64,000 bases of DNA from assembly GCF_000389635.1 (NCBI RefSeq), contig NC_021182.1:1302001-1366000 (forward strand), written 5' to 3'. The stretch is from Clostridium pasteurianum BC1. Its GTDB lineage: Bacteria > Bacillota > Clostridia > Clostridiales > Clostridiaceae. A program made the translations under genes and the position numbers. This document shows, in pieces, positions 37,109 to 45,476 of the stretch; position 1 is the stretch's first letter; each line of letters opens with the position of its first letter. Under the pieces are notes generated by a model. That model did no database searches and was not told the origin of the DNA. It worked only from the letters and a program-made list of their open reading frames with translations.

Positions 37109-38191
37109 GTGATTTTTATTTTTATTGAGATTGATAATATTTCAAAATCATATGGTTCAAGACTTATCTTGGATCATATTTCCATGAAAGTTGAAAAAGG
37201 TCAATTTGTTACATTACTTGGCTCTTCAGGATGTGGTAAAACTACACTACTCAATACAATTGCAGGTTTGACTAATATTGATAGTGGATCAATTAGAGTA
37301 AATGGATCAGTTTGGTCATCAAATAATTTCACCATGTCACCTGAGTATCGTAATATCGGCATGGTATTCCAAGATTTTGCTTTATGGCCTCATATGTCAA
37401 TATTTGAGAATATAGCATTTGTGTTAAAACTTAAAAAAGGAAAAAAGATGAGTAGATCAGAGATAAAATCAAGGGTCAGTGAAGTGCTTGAAGTTGTCCA
37501 AATGAATGGATTCCAGCACTATTATCCTCATCAGCTTTCAGGGGGTCAAAAACAGAGAATTGCAGTTGCACGTGCACTTGCTCCCAATCCTTTTTTCTTA
37601 CTTATGGATGAGCCATTATCAAGTCTTGATGCAAAAATGAGAGAAAAAATGCGATGGGAATTACTACAGATTGTTAAAAATGCGGGTATAACTACTATAT
37701 ATGTTACTCATGATCAGATCGAAGCCTTAAGTATGTCTGACAATGTAATTTTATTGAATAATGGTCATATAGAGCAGGAGGATGATCCAGTGGCTCTATA
37801 TCAAAAACCACAATCTGCATTTACTGCATCTTTTTTGGGTGCTTCTAATTTTCTTGAAGGTAATTTTATAAGCTATTCAGGTAGCGATATGCTAATTGAA
37901 TGCTCGGGATTTAACATTTTGGCTTCACCAATACGAGATGTTAAAAATAAGATTAGTGTCATGATACGCCCAACAGATATACTTGTTGATACTGATTATG
38001 ATGGAGTGGCTACAAAGTTAAAAGGCAGGATTTGCCAAAGGGCATTTCAGGGAACTTCCTGGCAGTATAAAGTAGAAATACATGGTACAAATAATATATT
38101 TCTTGATGTATGTAGTAAAATGGAAAGGTATGATAATTCAGAGATTATGTTGTGCCTACCAGCTTCGATTTGTCATGCAGTTAAAGCATAG
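37109..38191 (+). CDS. ABC transporter ATPase (Fe3+/phosphonate/spermidine type)
   Basis: A 360-residue ATPase. Walker A is LGSSGCGKTTL, the Q loop is MVFQDFALWPHM, the signature is LSGGQKQRIAVARAL, Walker B is FFLLMDEPLSSLD and the H loop is TIYVTHDQIEA. A TOBE-like domain at the end (about residues 270-350, MIRPTDILV) is typical of the FbpC/PotA/MalK group. The start is unclear: GTG 37109 overlaps the AAGGTGA site, while in-frame ATT codons at 37118 and 37124 are better spaced but rare starts. It completes the importer operon, and a terminator follows. Confidence 0.9.
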   Translation: MIFIFIEIDNISKSYGSRLILDHISMKVEKGQFVTLLGSSGCGKTTLLNTIAGLTNIDSGSIRVNGSVWSSNNFTMSPEYRNIGMVFQDFALWPHMSIFENIAFVLKLKKGKKMSRSEIKSRVSEVLEVVQMNGFQHYYPHQLSGGQKQRIAVARALAPNPFFLLMDEPLSSLDAKMREKMRWELLQIVKNAGITTIYVTHDQIEALSMSDNVILLNNGHIEQEDDPVALYQKPQSAFTASFLGASNFLEGNFISYSGSDMLIECSGFNILASPIRDVKNKISVMIRPTDILVDTDYDGVATKLKGRICQRAFQGTSWQYKVEIHGTNNIFLDVCSKMERYDNSEIMLCLPASICHAVKA

Positions 38192-38201
38192 CTTGGAGTT
38201 G

Positions 38202-38253
38202 AAAAACACCTCTTACACTCAATATAAGATATCAGTGTAGAGCGGTGTTTTTG
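38202..38253 (+). terminator. Terminator of the ABC importer operon
   Basis: AAAAACACC pairs with GGTGTTTTTG, and inside this ACACT pairs with AGTGT. The T run is present in the right arm and beyond. Confidence 0.85.
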
Positions 38254-38438
38254 TTTAGTTTTTATAATAAATGTATTATTGCAAATATTAATTTTATCTT
38301 ATAATTTTAACAAGAATTCATATAAAATAGTGATTATATTAACTGCAATTTTCAGTTTTCTACCCTTGGTTTTGTCGTCTATATTTAGTATTGTTAAAGT
38401 AAAAGTAGCTAGAGATGAAAATGTCATTAAATATAAAG

Positions 38439-38479
38439 TTAAAATTTATAAGGCTTCCAGTAAACTCACTGGAAGCCTT
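38439..38479 (-). terminator. Terminator of the BclA-like gene; right copy of the duplicated hairpin
   Basis: The same 12 bp stem as after tRNA-Leu, here with the loop AAACTC instead of GAGTTT. It lies eight bases beyond the stop of the minus-strand gene and is T-rich on that strand. Confidence 0.8.
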
Positions 38480-38487
38480 TCATATCT

Positions 38488-39216
38488 TCAATTTAGCTGC
38501 TCGATAATTATATTTGCATTTTTCCAGGCACACAGAGATAAATCCAAACCAGAAACAACTATTTTAATTGTAGTATTATTTTTTTGTATGTTGAAAATTC
38601 CGTTACCAATTAGAGGAGTTCCTGGAGTTATTAAAGTAGTTGGACTATCAAGGGGAATATTATTTATAACTATATCAGCTCTTCCAAGAGGAGAGGATTT
38701 AGTTGTATATAGTATAAATGTAATTTTAAAAATACCTGGTGTATTTATTTCAAAGGTAGTATCATTTAGCTGACTTATATTAGAACCATACTTTCCAACT
38801 AAATGATTAAAAGGTACTGAATCATGAATGTGTATAGTAATTTCTTCCTTACCTGAATTATTAGAAGCAAATATGGATGAGTTTAAGCTGGAATTAATTA
38901 AGCTGGAAATTTTATTTTCAGTAATAGTATTTTTAGTTGAGTCTTTATCATTGGCAAAATTAATTTTATTTTCTGCAGTATTTAAGAATTTTATATTATT
39001 ATCTATATCATTAAAATTATGTGTAATTTCTTCAACAGAATTATTATGTTTTCTAGAAAAAGTATTAGTACTTTTTTCAGAAATGGTATCAAAATATATA
39101 TAGCTTTTTTTTGTTTTTTCAGTATTTAATACTATATTAGATCCAGTTTTATGAAGGTTGTTAGCCTTTGGTCTTGGGGCTCTTCTTAAATATCTAATTG
39201 CTCTGCGAATTCTCAT
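38488..39216 (-). CDS. BclA C-terminal-like spore/surface protein without collagen repeats
   Basis: A 242-residue protein. The N-terminus is very basic (MRIRRAIRYLRRAPRPKANN), and residues 35-125 are a low-complexity Asn/Ser/Thr/Lys region. Residues 130-242 form a jelly-roll domain like the BclA C-terminus: VPFNHLVGKYGSNISQLN, FEINTPGIFKITFILYT and IKIVVSGLDLSLCAWKNANI. In exosporium glycoproteins this domain trimerises at the tips of hair-like fibres after a GXX collagen stalk; here the stalk is missing and replaced by the Asn-rich segment. GGGAGGC lies eight bases before the ATG. The divergent neighbour also looks like a spore-surface protein. Confidence 0.78.
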   Translation of the reverse strand: MRIRRAIRYLRRAPRPKANNLHKTGSNIVLNTEKTKKSYIYFDTISEKSTNTFSRKHNNSVEEITHNFNDIDNNIKFLNTAENKINFANDKDSTKNTITENKISSLINSSLNSSIFASNNSGKEEITIHIHDSVPFNHLVGKYGSNISQLNDTTFEINTPGIFKITFILYTTKSSPLGRADIVINNIPLDSPTTLITPGTPLIGNGIFNIQKNNTTIKIVVSGLDLSLCAWKNANIIIEQLN

Positions 39217-39346
39217 AGAATATTGCCTCCCATATTAAAGTTTAAATTTTTATTATAGTATAATTTATGTAATTTTTTTAAACTATGTTACCTTTTTTAT
39301 TTGTGTGCATATATTATAGTGCAATCAAAAAAATAGGAGTGTAATT

Positions 39347-39820
39347 ATGTACTATACCTATAATAGATATCAGGAACCAGAAGAACCGGAAGATCCTCAA
39401 AATGGAGATAGAGAGGAATTTGACGGCTTAGAGGATGATGATTCTTTTCAGTATTTTGAAGAACCAGCTTACTATTCCTATAGAAATACTCAACCAGATC
39501 CTTGGGAATATTCTCAGTATGATACGAGACAATTTAATCCCGGGGCACCTCCAGGACCGCCACCATCCTCTGTGCCAACACAGCCACAGCAATTTCAAAC
39601 TGGTGGACCTGGTGGGCCGCAGACTTTTGCTGTAGATCCAGGTGCAATAAGGCCATGTCTCCATAGATTTGTATACATCTGGCCTAGAAGGGGAAATGGA
39701 TTTTGGGCATGGCTTACTTTTGTTGGAAGGAGATCTGTTTCAGGATTTAGATGGAATGGCTTTCGATGGATATACTTTGGAATGGACTTAAGAGATATAA
39801 GAAGTTTTCAATGCTTATAA
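39347..39820 (+). CDS. Acidic, proline-rich protein with a Trp/Arg/Phe-rich C-terminus
   Basis: A 157-residue protein of unusual composition. The first 60 residues are rich in Tyr, Glu and Asp (YQEPEEPEDPQNGDREEFD), the middle is Pro/Gly/Gln-rich (PGAPPGPPPSSVPTQPQQF), and the last 60 residues are Trp/Arg/Phe-rich and probably folded (FVYIWPRRGNGFWAWLTF, then FRWNGFRWIYFGMDL). It has no signal peptide. The make-up is reminiscent of spore-coat or exosporium proteins, and the divergent gene encodes a BclA-like domain, so a spore-surface role is inferred. I do not recognise a named family. AGGAGTG lies seven bases before the ATG. Confidence 0.72.
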   Translation: MYYTYNRYQEPEEPEDPQNGDREEFDGLEDDDSFQYFEEPAYYSYRNTQPDPWEYSQYDTRQFNPGAPPGPPPSSVPTQPQQFQTGGPGGPQTFAVDPGAIRPCLHRFVYIWPRRGNGFWAWLTFVGRRSVSGFRWNGFRWIYFGMDLRDIRSFQCL

Positions 39821-40210
39821 TAATATATAGAGAATTTTAGAATTAATTTCTAGCATAGAATTGAGAGCAAAAATTTTAATGATTGATAAACAGAGTTCTT
39901 AGTATCGGTATTTTTGATACTTAGAAATCGTTATCCAGGGACGTAGCCACTCTTTACTCCTACTTTGAATAAGGCAGAAGTATTAGAGCGGGTAGTCATC
40001 GGATAAATTTTTAATTTACAGTAAAACTATGATGCCACAAAATCGTTTTTTACTATTAAGCTATCAATTCTATGTATATTTTAAGAAACTATAAATAAAT
40101 ATCTAGTGGATGCCATTGCAGCAATTTGATTTTTTTATACATATGGAGTATTATGTATTTTAGTATGATAAAGTGAGAAATTATATTATATTTTATTAGG
40201 AGGACTTTTT
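39821..40210. other. Intergenic region carrying repeat R2
   Basis: 390 bp with no ORF. The structured repeat R2 occupies 39898-40008; the rest is plain AT-rich sequence leading to AGGAGG before the DUF815 ATPase gene. Confidence 0.6.
39898..40008 (+). repeat. Structured interspersed repeat, copy R2
   Basis: It begins with a hairpin CTTAGTATC..GATACTTAG, then AAATCGTTATCCAGGGACGTAGCCAC..., and closes GGGTAGTCATCGGATAAA. TTATCC pairs with GGATAA. It is closely similar to the reverse complement of 52904-53032 (R3) and shares its core with R1. Confidence 0.75.
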
Positions 40211-41560
40211 ATGGAAAATGCAACTTTTTCAGTAAGTTTTGAAATAAGAAGTGCAAAATTGGCACTGGATTCTATGTCTATTTACAGAAAATTACTTGAT
40301 GATAACGTCATAAGCAGCTTACGGTTACTTCTTGATTACATAAATATGGGTAAAGTTGAGTTGTCTTGCTTTACCAATTTGTACAATAATTTTTTCTTTG
40401 CTTTAGCGGAAAGTGGTACAAACACCTTAGAAGCGTATGTAGTGGATAAGATTATTTTTGATGAAAATCCATTTTCACTGAAGTCACAGAGTAACATTGT
40501 GAATAAAAGTGGAAATTTAATTGAAAAGGCAGCAGCAAATGATTTAGTAAATCTTCAGCTGATAGCTAAACTAAATCCGTATATTATAAAAAATCAATTG
40601 ATAAGATATTTTGATGAAAGTGAGTTTAAATACATAATAGAAAAGCTTCCAGAGTGGGAAGTGGAAGGTGATTTTACTTCAGAGGATTGTCCTAATCATA
40701 TAAGTGAGATAAAACAAACCTTATACTCCAGCAGTCAATGGGGTGAATGTATAGAGAAACTTAGAAAATTCCATGAAAATTATGGTTGTGGGATTTTTGC
40801 AATGTATAAAGCCTTTGTTTGGGAACGTGAAAATGATAATGGTTATTGTAAAGGAATTAAAAAACCTGATCCCATTACTCTTTCTGATCTTATTGGCTAT
40901 GAAAAAGAGCGTGAAGTTGTACTAGAAAATACAGAGCAATTCTTAAAAGGATTTTCTGCTAACAATGCACTGCTTCATGGAGATCGCGGAACAGGTAAAT
41001 CTTCCACAGTTAAAGCTATATTAAATAAATATTATACAGAAGGATTGCGTATGATTGAAGTACCTAAAGCATATCTTACAGATTTTCCTGATATAATAAG
41101 AAGTTTAAAGGATAGACCTCAAAAATTTATTATATTTATAGATGATTTGGTATTTGCAGATGATGAAGGAAGTTATACTGCACTTAAAGCAATGCTTGAC
41201 GGTGGTCTTGAACACAAATCCTCCAATATAATAATATATGCTACTTCAAATAGAAGACATTTGGTAAAGGAATACTTTAGCGAGAGGTCCAATGACGAAG
41301 TGCGTGGAGGAGATAGTGTTCAGGAAAAACTTTCTCTTGCAGACAGATTTGGTATTAATGTGGTGTTCTCATCTCCAAATAAAAATGAATATTTAAGCAT
41401 TGTAGATGGTATAGCGGATAAGAGGAATCTTAATATTGATAGAGAATTATTACATAGTGAAGCTTTAAAATGGGAACTTTGGTATAATGGACGCTCAGCT
41501 AGAACTGCAAGACAGTTTATTGATTGGATAGAAGGCAAATTGGCTATGAATGAGCTCTAA
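40211..41560 (+). CDS. DUF815 family AAA+ ATPase
   Basis: A 449-residue predicted AAA+ ATPase. The N-terminal 200 residues are a helical region without known motifs. The C-terminal ATPase (about 225-445) begins at DLIGYEKEREVVLENTEQFL and has Walker A in LLHGDRGTGKSSTVKAIL, Walker B in FIIFIDDLVFADDE, sensor 1 in NIIIYATSNRRHL and a sensor 2-like RSARTARQF. DUF815 members are common in Firmicutes and Proteobacteria, but their target is unknown. AGGAGG lies eight bases before the ATG. No cotranscribed partner is visible. Confidence 0.9.
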   Translation: MENATFSVSFEIRSAKLALDSMSIYRKLLDDNVISSLRLLLDYINMGKVELSCFTNLYNNFFFALAESGTNTLEAYVVDKIIFDENPFSLKSQSNIVNKSGNLIEKAAANDLVNLQLIAKLNPYIIKNQLIRYFDESEFKYIIEKLPEWEVEGDFTSEDCPNHISEIKQTLYSSSQWGECIEKLRKFHENYGCGIFAMYKAFVWERENDNGYCKGIKKPDPITLSDLIGYEKEREVVLENTEQFLKGFSANNALLHGDRGTGKSSTVKAILNKYYTEGLRMIEVPKAYLTDFPDIIRSLKDRPQKFIIFIDDLVFADDEGSYTALKAMLDGGLEHKSSNIIIYATSNRRHLVKEYFSERSNDEVRGGDSVQEKLSLADRFGINVVFSSPNKNEYLSIVDGIADKRNLNIDRELLHSEALKWELWYNGRSARTARQFIDWIEGKLAMNEL

Positions 41561-41599
41561 TAAGAGAAGATGTATTAAAAACAGATGACTAAAAAGTAC

Positions 41600-41628
41600 T
41601 TGACAATATTGAAATTAAGTAATAAAAT
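41600..41628 (+). promoter_or_regulatory. Promoter of the ilvB leader
   Basis: TTGACA (41600-41605), a 17-base spacer and TAAAAT (41623-41628) lie about 60 bp before the T-box leader. Confidence 0.8.
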
Positions 41629-41689
41629 TTTGTAACAGTGTAAAATATATTATATTAAAAGCATTGAAGGGGAAGAGTATATATTATTC

Positions 41690-41966
41690 TTGAAATAAAG
41701 AGAGGGAAATTAGGCATATGCAACATGAAATAGACTAGTTATTTATTACAATGCCTTAGGTGAGAGTTTTCCATGATAGATGTGTAGAAGGTAGCCCTGG
41801 AGCTTCAAATAGAAATCTATATAGAGAGTAGAGTTTGACGAGATCCCATCGTTAAAGGGAGCTAAAGTATGCTATATACTTTTTAAAGTGTGTACAGTTT
41901 TTGTACGAAAAAAGGTGGTACCGCGGAGTTTACAACTTCGTCCTTAGTTGGACGGGGTTTTTTTGT
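41690..41966 (+). promoter_or_regulatory. T-box leader upstream of ilvB
   Basis: The canonical T-box sequence AAGGTGGTACCGCGGA is at 41911-41926. A terminator, AACTTCGTCC / GGACGGGGTT with a T run, follows at 41934-41966. A stem I start (AAAGAGAGGGAAATTAGGC) and CGTTAAAGGG in the linker are also present. The downstream ilvBN genes make a branched-chain amino acid tRNA the expected ligand. I could not assign the specifier codon safely; ATC at 41853-41855 is one candidate. Confidence 0.92.
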
Positions 41967-42104
41967 ATTTAAAAAGTAAGATTTAAACTATTGTCTATTT
42001 TCAACTTGGATTTCTCAAATTGAATTTTAAATTATCAAGTGTGATTTTTTAGTGAGTATTAAAGATTACAATAGAAATTGTTCAAATTTATGGAGGGTAT
42101 TTAT

Positions 42105-43787
42105 ATGAAATTAACTGGGGCTGATATTACTATAAAATTATTAGAGAGATATGGAATTAAAATTATTGCTGGAATTCCTGGAGGAACTAATCTTCCATTA
42201 TATGATTCTCTGCTAAGCAGTGATATCAAACATATTTTGGCTAGACATGAACAAGGGGCTGCCTTTATAGCTCAAGGCATAGCACGTTCTACAGGTAAGG
42301 CAGCAGTGTGTTTTGCCACTTCTGGTCCAGGTGCTACAAATTTATTAACGGCTATTGCTGATGCAAAACTGGATTCTGTGCCTATTATTGCTATAACAGG
42401 CCAGGTTCCCTATTCTTATGTTGGAACGGATTCTTTTCAAGAGGTAGATATTTATGGACTTACAATACCTATAACAAAACATAATTTTTTAGTACGTTCT
42501 GTAGAAGAACTATTTACAGTTATACCTGAAGCTTTTAAAATAGCGGAAAGTGGACGACAGGGCCCAGTACTAGTTGATATACCGAAGAATATACAGAGTG
42601 AGGAATTTGAGTTTGATAAGTGGCCGGATATAAACAGTTACGAAGCAGAAAACTTTCTTGATGAATCTTTAGTCAGTAAAGCTGCAGAGATGATAAATAA
42701 AGCTGAAAGACCTATTCTCTATATAGGAGGAGGAATAACTAATTCTGATTCTGGTAAAGCATTGTATGAATTTGCAAAGAAAAATAATATACCTGTTACC
42801 TCAACATTAATGGGATTTGGCAATTTTCCTATTGAAGATCCTTTATTTATGGGTATGCTTGGTATGCATGGAGCAAGGTATACTAATTTATTGTTAAATA
42901 AGGCAGATTTACTTTTAGCCTTTGGGGTAAGATTTGATGATAGAGCCATAGGAAATGTAAATAAGTTTTGTCCTGATGCTAGGATAATTCATGTAGATAT
43001 AGATGATGCGGAAATTGATAAAATTAAAAAATCCAATCTTTCAATTTGTGAAAATGTAGGGGTTGTGTTAAATAAAATTATTCCTCTTGTTGAGAAAAAT
43101 GAACGAAAGGATTGGATAAATTATATTGAAAGTATTAAAAGGGAAAAACCTATGATATTCCCTGATGAAAAAGATTCTTTTCATCCTATTAATATAATTA
43201 AAACTGTAAGCAAATTAGTTAAGGAAGATACTATAATTACTACGGATGTAGGTCAGCATCAGATGTGGACGGCTCAGGCCTATCCTGTTAAAAAGCCTAG
43301 AACTTTTTTAACTTCCGGAGGTCTTGGAACTATGGGCTTTGGGTTGCCTACAGCTATTGGTGCAGCCGTTGCAAATCCAGATAAGCAAGTAGTCTGTTTT
43401 TCAGGAGACGGATCATTTTTAATGAATATTCAAGAGCTGGCAACTTTAGCAGATTTAAAATTAAATTTAAAAATAATAATATTAAATAATGGTCATCTTG
43501 GACTTGTAAGACAGCAGCAGCAGCTATTTTATAATGAGCACTATATGGCATCAAGGTTTATTACCAATCCAGATTTTGCAAAGATAAGTGAAGGTTTTAA
43601 TGTTAAAGGTTATAACATTAGCAAGGATACTGATAATTTAAATGAAGTACTTAATGAAGCCTTTAGCTCGGAGGAGCCTTGCTTAATAAATATATCTATT
43701 GAAAGCTTTAAAAATGTATATCCAATGGTACCGCCAGGCGGGGGGATTTCAGAAATGATAGGTGGTGAGCAGTGTGAAGGAAAATGA
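42105..43787 (+). CDS. ilvB: Acetolactate synthase, large subunit
   Basis: A 560-residue thiamine-diphosphate enzyme that condenses two pyruvates (or pyruvate and 2-ketobutyrate) in valine, leucine and isoleucine synthesis. The N-terminal domain has the catalytic Glu in ARHEQGAAFIAQG and the block CFATSGPGATNLLTAI. The C-terminal domain has the ThDP/Mg motif GDGSFLMNIQELATLADLKL (GDG..NN type, with ILNNGHLGLVRQ after it). GGLGTMGFGLPTAIGAA also fits. ATG 42105 is chosen because GGAGGG lies about seven bases upstream. The small-subunit gene overlaps its end, and a T-box leader controls both. Confidence 0.95.
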   Translation: MKLTGADITIKLLERYGIKIIAGIPGGTNLPLYDSLLSSDIKHILARHEQGAAFIAQGIARSTGKAAVCFATSGPGATNLLTAIADAKLDSVPIIAITGQVPYSYVGTDSFQEVDIYGLTIPITKHNFLVRSVEELFTVIPEAFKIAESGRQGPVLVDIPKNIQSEEFEFDKWPDINSYEAENFLDESLVSKAAEMINKAERPILYIGGGITNSDSGKALYEFAKKNNIPVTSTLMGFGNFPIEDPLFMGMLGMHGARYTNLLLNKADLLLAFGVRFDDRAIGNVNKFCPDARIIHVDIDDAEIDKIKKSNLSICENVGVVLNKIIPLVEKNERKDWINYIESIKREKPMIFPDEKDSFHPINIIKTVSKLVKEDTIITTDVGQHQMWTAQAYPVKKPRTFLTSGGLGTMGFGLPTAIGAAVANPDKQVVCFSGDGSFLMNIQELATLADLKLNLKIIILNNGHLGLVRQQQQLFYNEHYMASRFITNPDFAKISEGFNVKGYNISKDTDNLNEVLNEAFSSEEPCLINISIESFKNVYPMVPPGGGISEMIGGEQCEGK

Positions 43788-44049
43788 TAATTATGTAATT
43801 AAGCTAATAGTGAATAATCATCCAGGAGTTATGTCACATATAGTAGGTCTCTTTTCAAGGAGGGCATTTAATCTTGAAGGTATAATATGCTTAAGACTTG
43901 AGGAAGGAAATACTAGTGAAATGTACCTGCTTATTAAGAATGATGAACGTACAGAACAGATTTTAAAGCAGCTTGAAAAATTATACGATGTATTAAAGGT
44001 TTCTCTGCACACAGAAGAGGAGTATCCTGTATTTAATAAATTTGTGTAG
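43774..44049 (+). CDS. ilvN: Acetolactate synthase, small regulatory subunit (short form)
   Basis: A 91-residue ACT-domain protein: VIKLIVNNHPGVMSHIVGLF followed by RRAFNLEGIICLRLEEG is the valine-binding ACT fold of IlvN/IlvH. It lacks the C-terminal domain of about 80 residues seen in longer IlvH forms, like the short E. coli IlvN (96 residues). GTG 43774 is proposed because GGTGG lies eight bases upstream; GTG 43762 is also possible. The coding region overlaps ilvB by 14 bases. It confers feedback control and stability on the large subunit. Confidence 0.9.
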   Translation: MKENDNYVIKLIVNNHPGVMSHIVGLFSRRAFNLEGIICLRLEEGNTSEMYLLIKNDERTEQILKQLEKLYDVLKVSLHTEEEYPVFNKFV

Positions 44050-44061
44050 ATATTTATGCCA

Positions 44062-44167
44062 TGATTAGCCACCGTGACACGCTACTTTTTAAAGCTTGAG
44101 ATAACGGCGGCAGGTCTCCGGATAATTCATCTAAATTTAGTGGCGGTACAAATGTCCACTAAGTAAG
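44062..44167 (-). repeat. Structured interspersed repeat, copy R4 (inverted)
   Basis: On the minus strand it reads ACTTAGTGG..CCACTAAATTTAGATG then AATTATC, matching the left half of R1 (3131-3246) closely. The core then differs but keeps a stem, GCCGCCG / CGGTGGC. Like R1 it sits in a convergent gene junction beside a near-identical terminator. Confidence 0.7.
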
Positions 44168-44195
44168 GTTTATTGATAATTACATTGAAAATAAT

Positions 44196-44250
44196 AAAAA
44201 CACTATGAAAATCAATACAAATAAATTGTAAGAATTTCATAGTGCTTTTT
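44196..44250. terminator. Hairpin terminator between ilvN and the Usp gene
   Basis: AAAAACACTATGAAAAT pairs with ATTTCATAGTGCTTTTT. The stem is nearly identical to 3051-3099. It serves two convergent genes. Confidence 0.88.
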
Positions 44251-44260
44251 AATTTAGTTT

Positions 44261-44680
44261 TTATTCAGGAACAATTATCAGTAGAGTACGAGTGTCCTGA
44301 AGAACTTTTCTAGTTACAGAACCAATCATTCTAGCCAAACCCTTTTTTGAGGATTTAGTCATAATTATAGCATCAAATTTATCTTCTCTTGCTTTTCTCA
44401 GTATCTCATCTGAAGCATAACCAAAAGTACTAATTGCTTCAACGGTATAGTCCTGAAGCTGTGCTTTTGCACCTTCAAGAATAGCTTTACTTTCATTTTC
44501 TGAATTGGTTACCACAGTGTCTGATAGCATCATGTCATTTATTATGACTATTTCCAAAACGTTTAATAGAGTAATAGTTACTTCATCTTTTCTAAATAAT
44601 TGTTTTACATAATCAAGTGAATGCATACTTCTGTCAGTTCCATCTAAGGGGATTAGAATTTTTTTCTTATCTGTGGTCAT
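44261..44680 (-). CDS. Universal stress protein (UspA family)
   Basis: A 139-residue single-domain Usp. The N-terminus KKILIPLDGTDRSMHSLDYV and the C-terminal IIMTKSSKKGLARMIGSVTR, ending with RTLLIIVPE, follow the UspA fold. The usual ATP-binding pattern GX2GX9G(S/T) is altered to K-K-G-L-A-R-M-I-G-S, so nucleotide binding is plausible but not certain. AAAGGATG precedes the ATG by about seven bases. It is monocistronic on the minus strand. Confidence 0.9.
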   Translation of the reverse strand: MTTDKKKILIPLDGTDRSMHSLDYVKQLFRKDEVTITLLNVLEIVIINDMMLSDTVVTNSENESKAILEGAKAQLQDYTVEAISTFGYASDEILRKAREDKFDAIIMTKSSKKGLARMIGSVTRKVLQDTRTLLIIVPE

Positions 44681-44861
44681 AATAACACATCCTTTTAATT
44701 ATTTAGCCAATTATTACTGATAATAAATTTTAGCTAGTTTTTATATGTGGTAATATAATATTTAAAATATTACATTACTATGTAATAATAAATTTCAATT
44801 ATTTCATATTACACAGTATTTGTTAAACAGCCTAAATTTTATTACTCACTATATAATATGT

Positions 44862-45476
44862 TTATATTTCAGATACTATTTCTGAATAATTGTATCTTTT
44901 AAGTCTTGGATATAATTCATGGGATTTATCAAAATAACCTAGTGCAATTAACATAACTACATTTTGATTTTCATCCAGTTTAAATTCTTTTTGTATACCA
45001 TCAAAATCAATACCGTTGATTGGATGAGAATCTACTCCATAATATTGTGCTGCATACATAATAGACATTCCTAGTAATCCACCATTGCTTTCAGCAAATT
45101 TTATTTTTCTTTCTTCAGTAGTATCATAAAGTATTTGTGCAAATTGTTTTGCTCCTTCAGTACCTTCCTTACCTGCCTGTGCTGCAAAGGTTGACCAAGC
45201 TTCTTTATCAGGTAGGTAACCAGCTTTGTCTCCTGCAATTATTAAAGTTACAGGTGCTTCTAAAATTTTTGGCTGATTAAAAGCTAGAGGATGAAGTCTT
45301 TTTTTAGCTTCCTCTGATTTTACAGCGATAATTTTCCAGGGCTGCAGATTGAAAGCTGATGGAGCTAATACAGCCAAATTTATAATATTTTCTAAAGTAT
45401 TATTATCCAGCTTTTTATCTTTATCAAAAAAATTAACTGCTCTTCTGTTTTCGTATATTTCTTTTAAATTTGTCAT
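44862..45476 (-). CDS. Nitroreductase-family flavoprotein
   Basis: A 204-residue FMN-dependent oxidoreductase. NLKEIYENRRAVNFFDKDK carries the FMN-phosphate-binding RRAVN block, and LAPSAFNLQPWKIIAV is the second family signature. GGLLGMSIMYAAQYYGVDSHPINGID and LIALGYFDKSHELYPRLKR complete the fold. It resembles NfnB/YodC-like NAD(P)H-dependent nitroreductases. ATG 45476 is preferred over the longer start since GGAGG lies about seven bases upstream. The physiological substrate is unknown. Confidence 0.9.
   Translation of the reverse strand: MTNLKEIYENRRAVNFFDKDKKLDNNTLENIINLAVLAPSAFNLQPWKIIAVKSEEAKKRLHPLAFNQPKILEAPVTLIIAGDKAGYLPDKEAWSTFAAQAGKEGTEGAKQFAQILYDTTEERKIKFAESNGGLLGMSIMYAAQYYGVDSHPINGIDFDGIQKEFKLDENQNVVMLIALGYFDKSHELYPRLKRYNYSEIVSEI

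Noticed and set aside
38279-38773. 164-codon plus-strand ORF
   Set aside because: Its right half is antisense to the BclA-like gene, which has a good ribosome binding site and recognisable domain; the left half crosses the terminator hairpin.
39428-39664. ORFs on both strands within the acidic/proline-rich gene
   Set aside because: They are shadows of the 157-codon gene, which has the AGGAGTG site; their products have no sensible composition.
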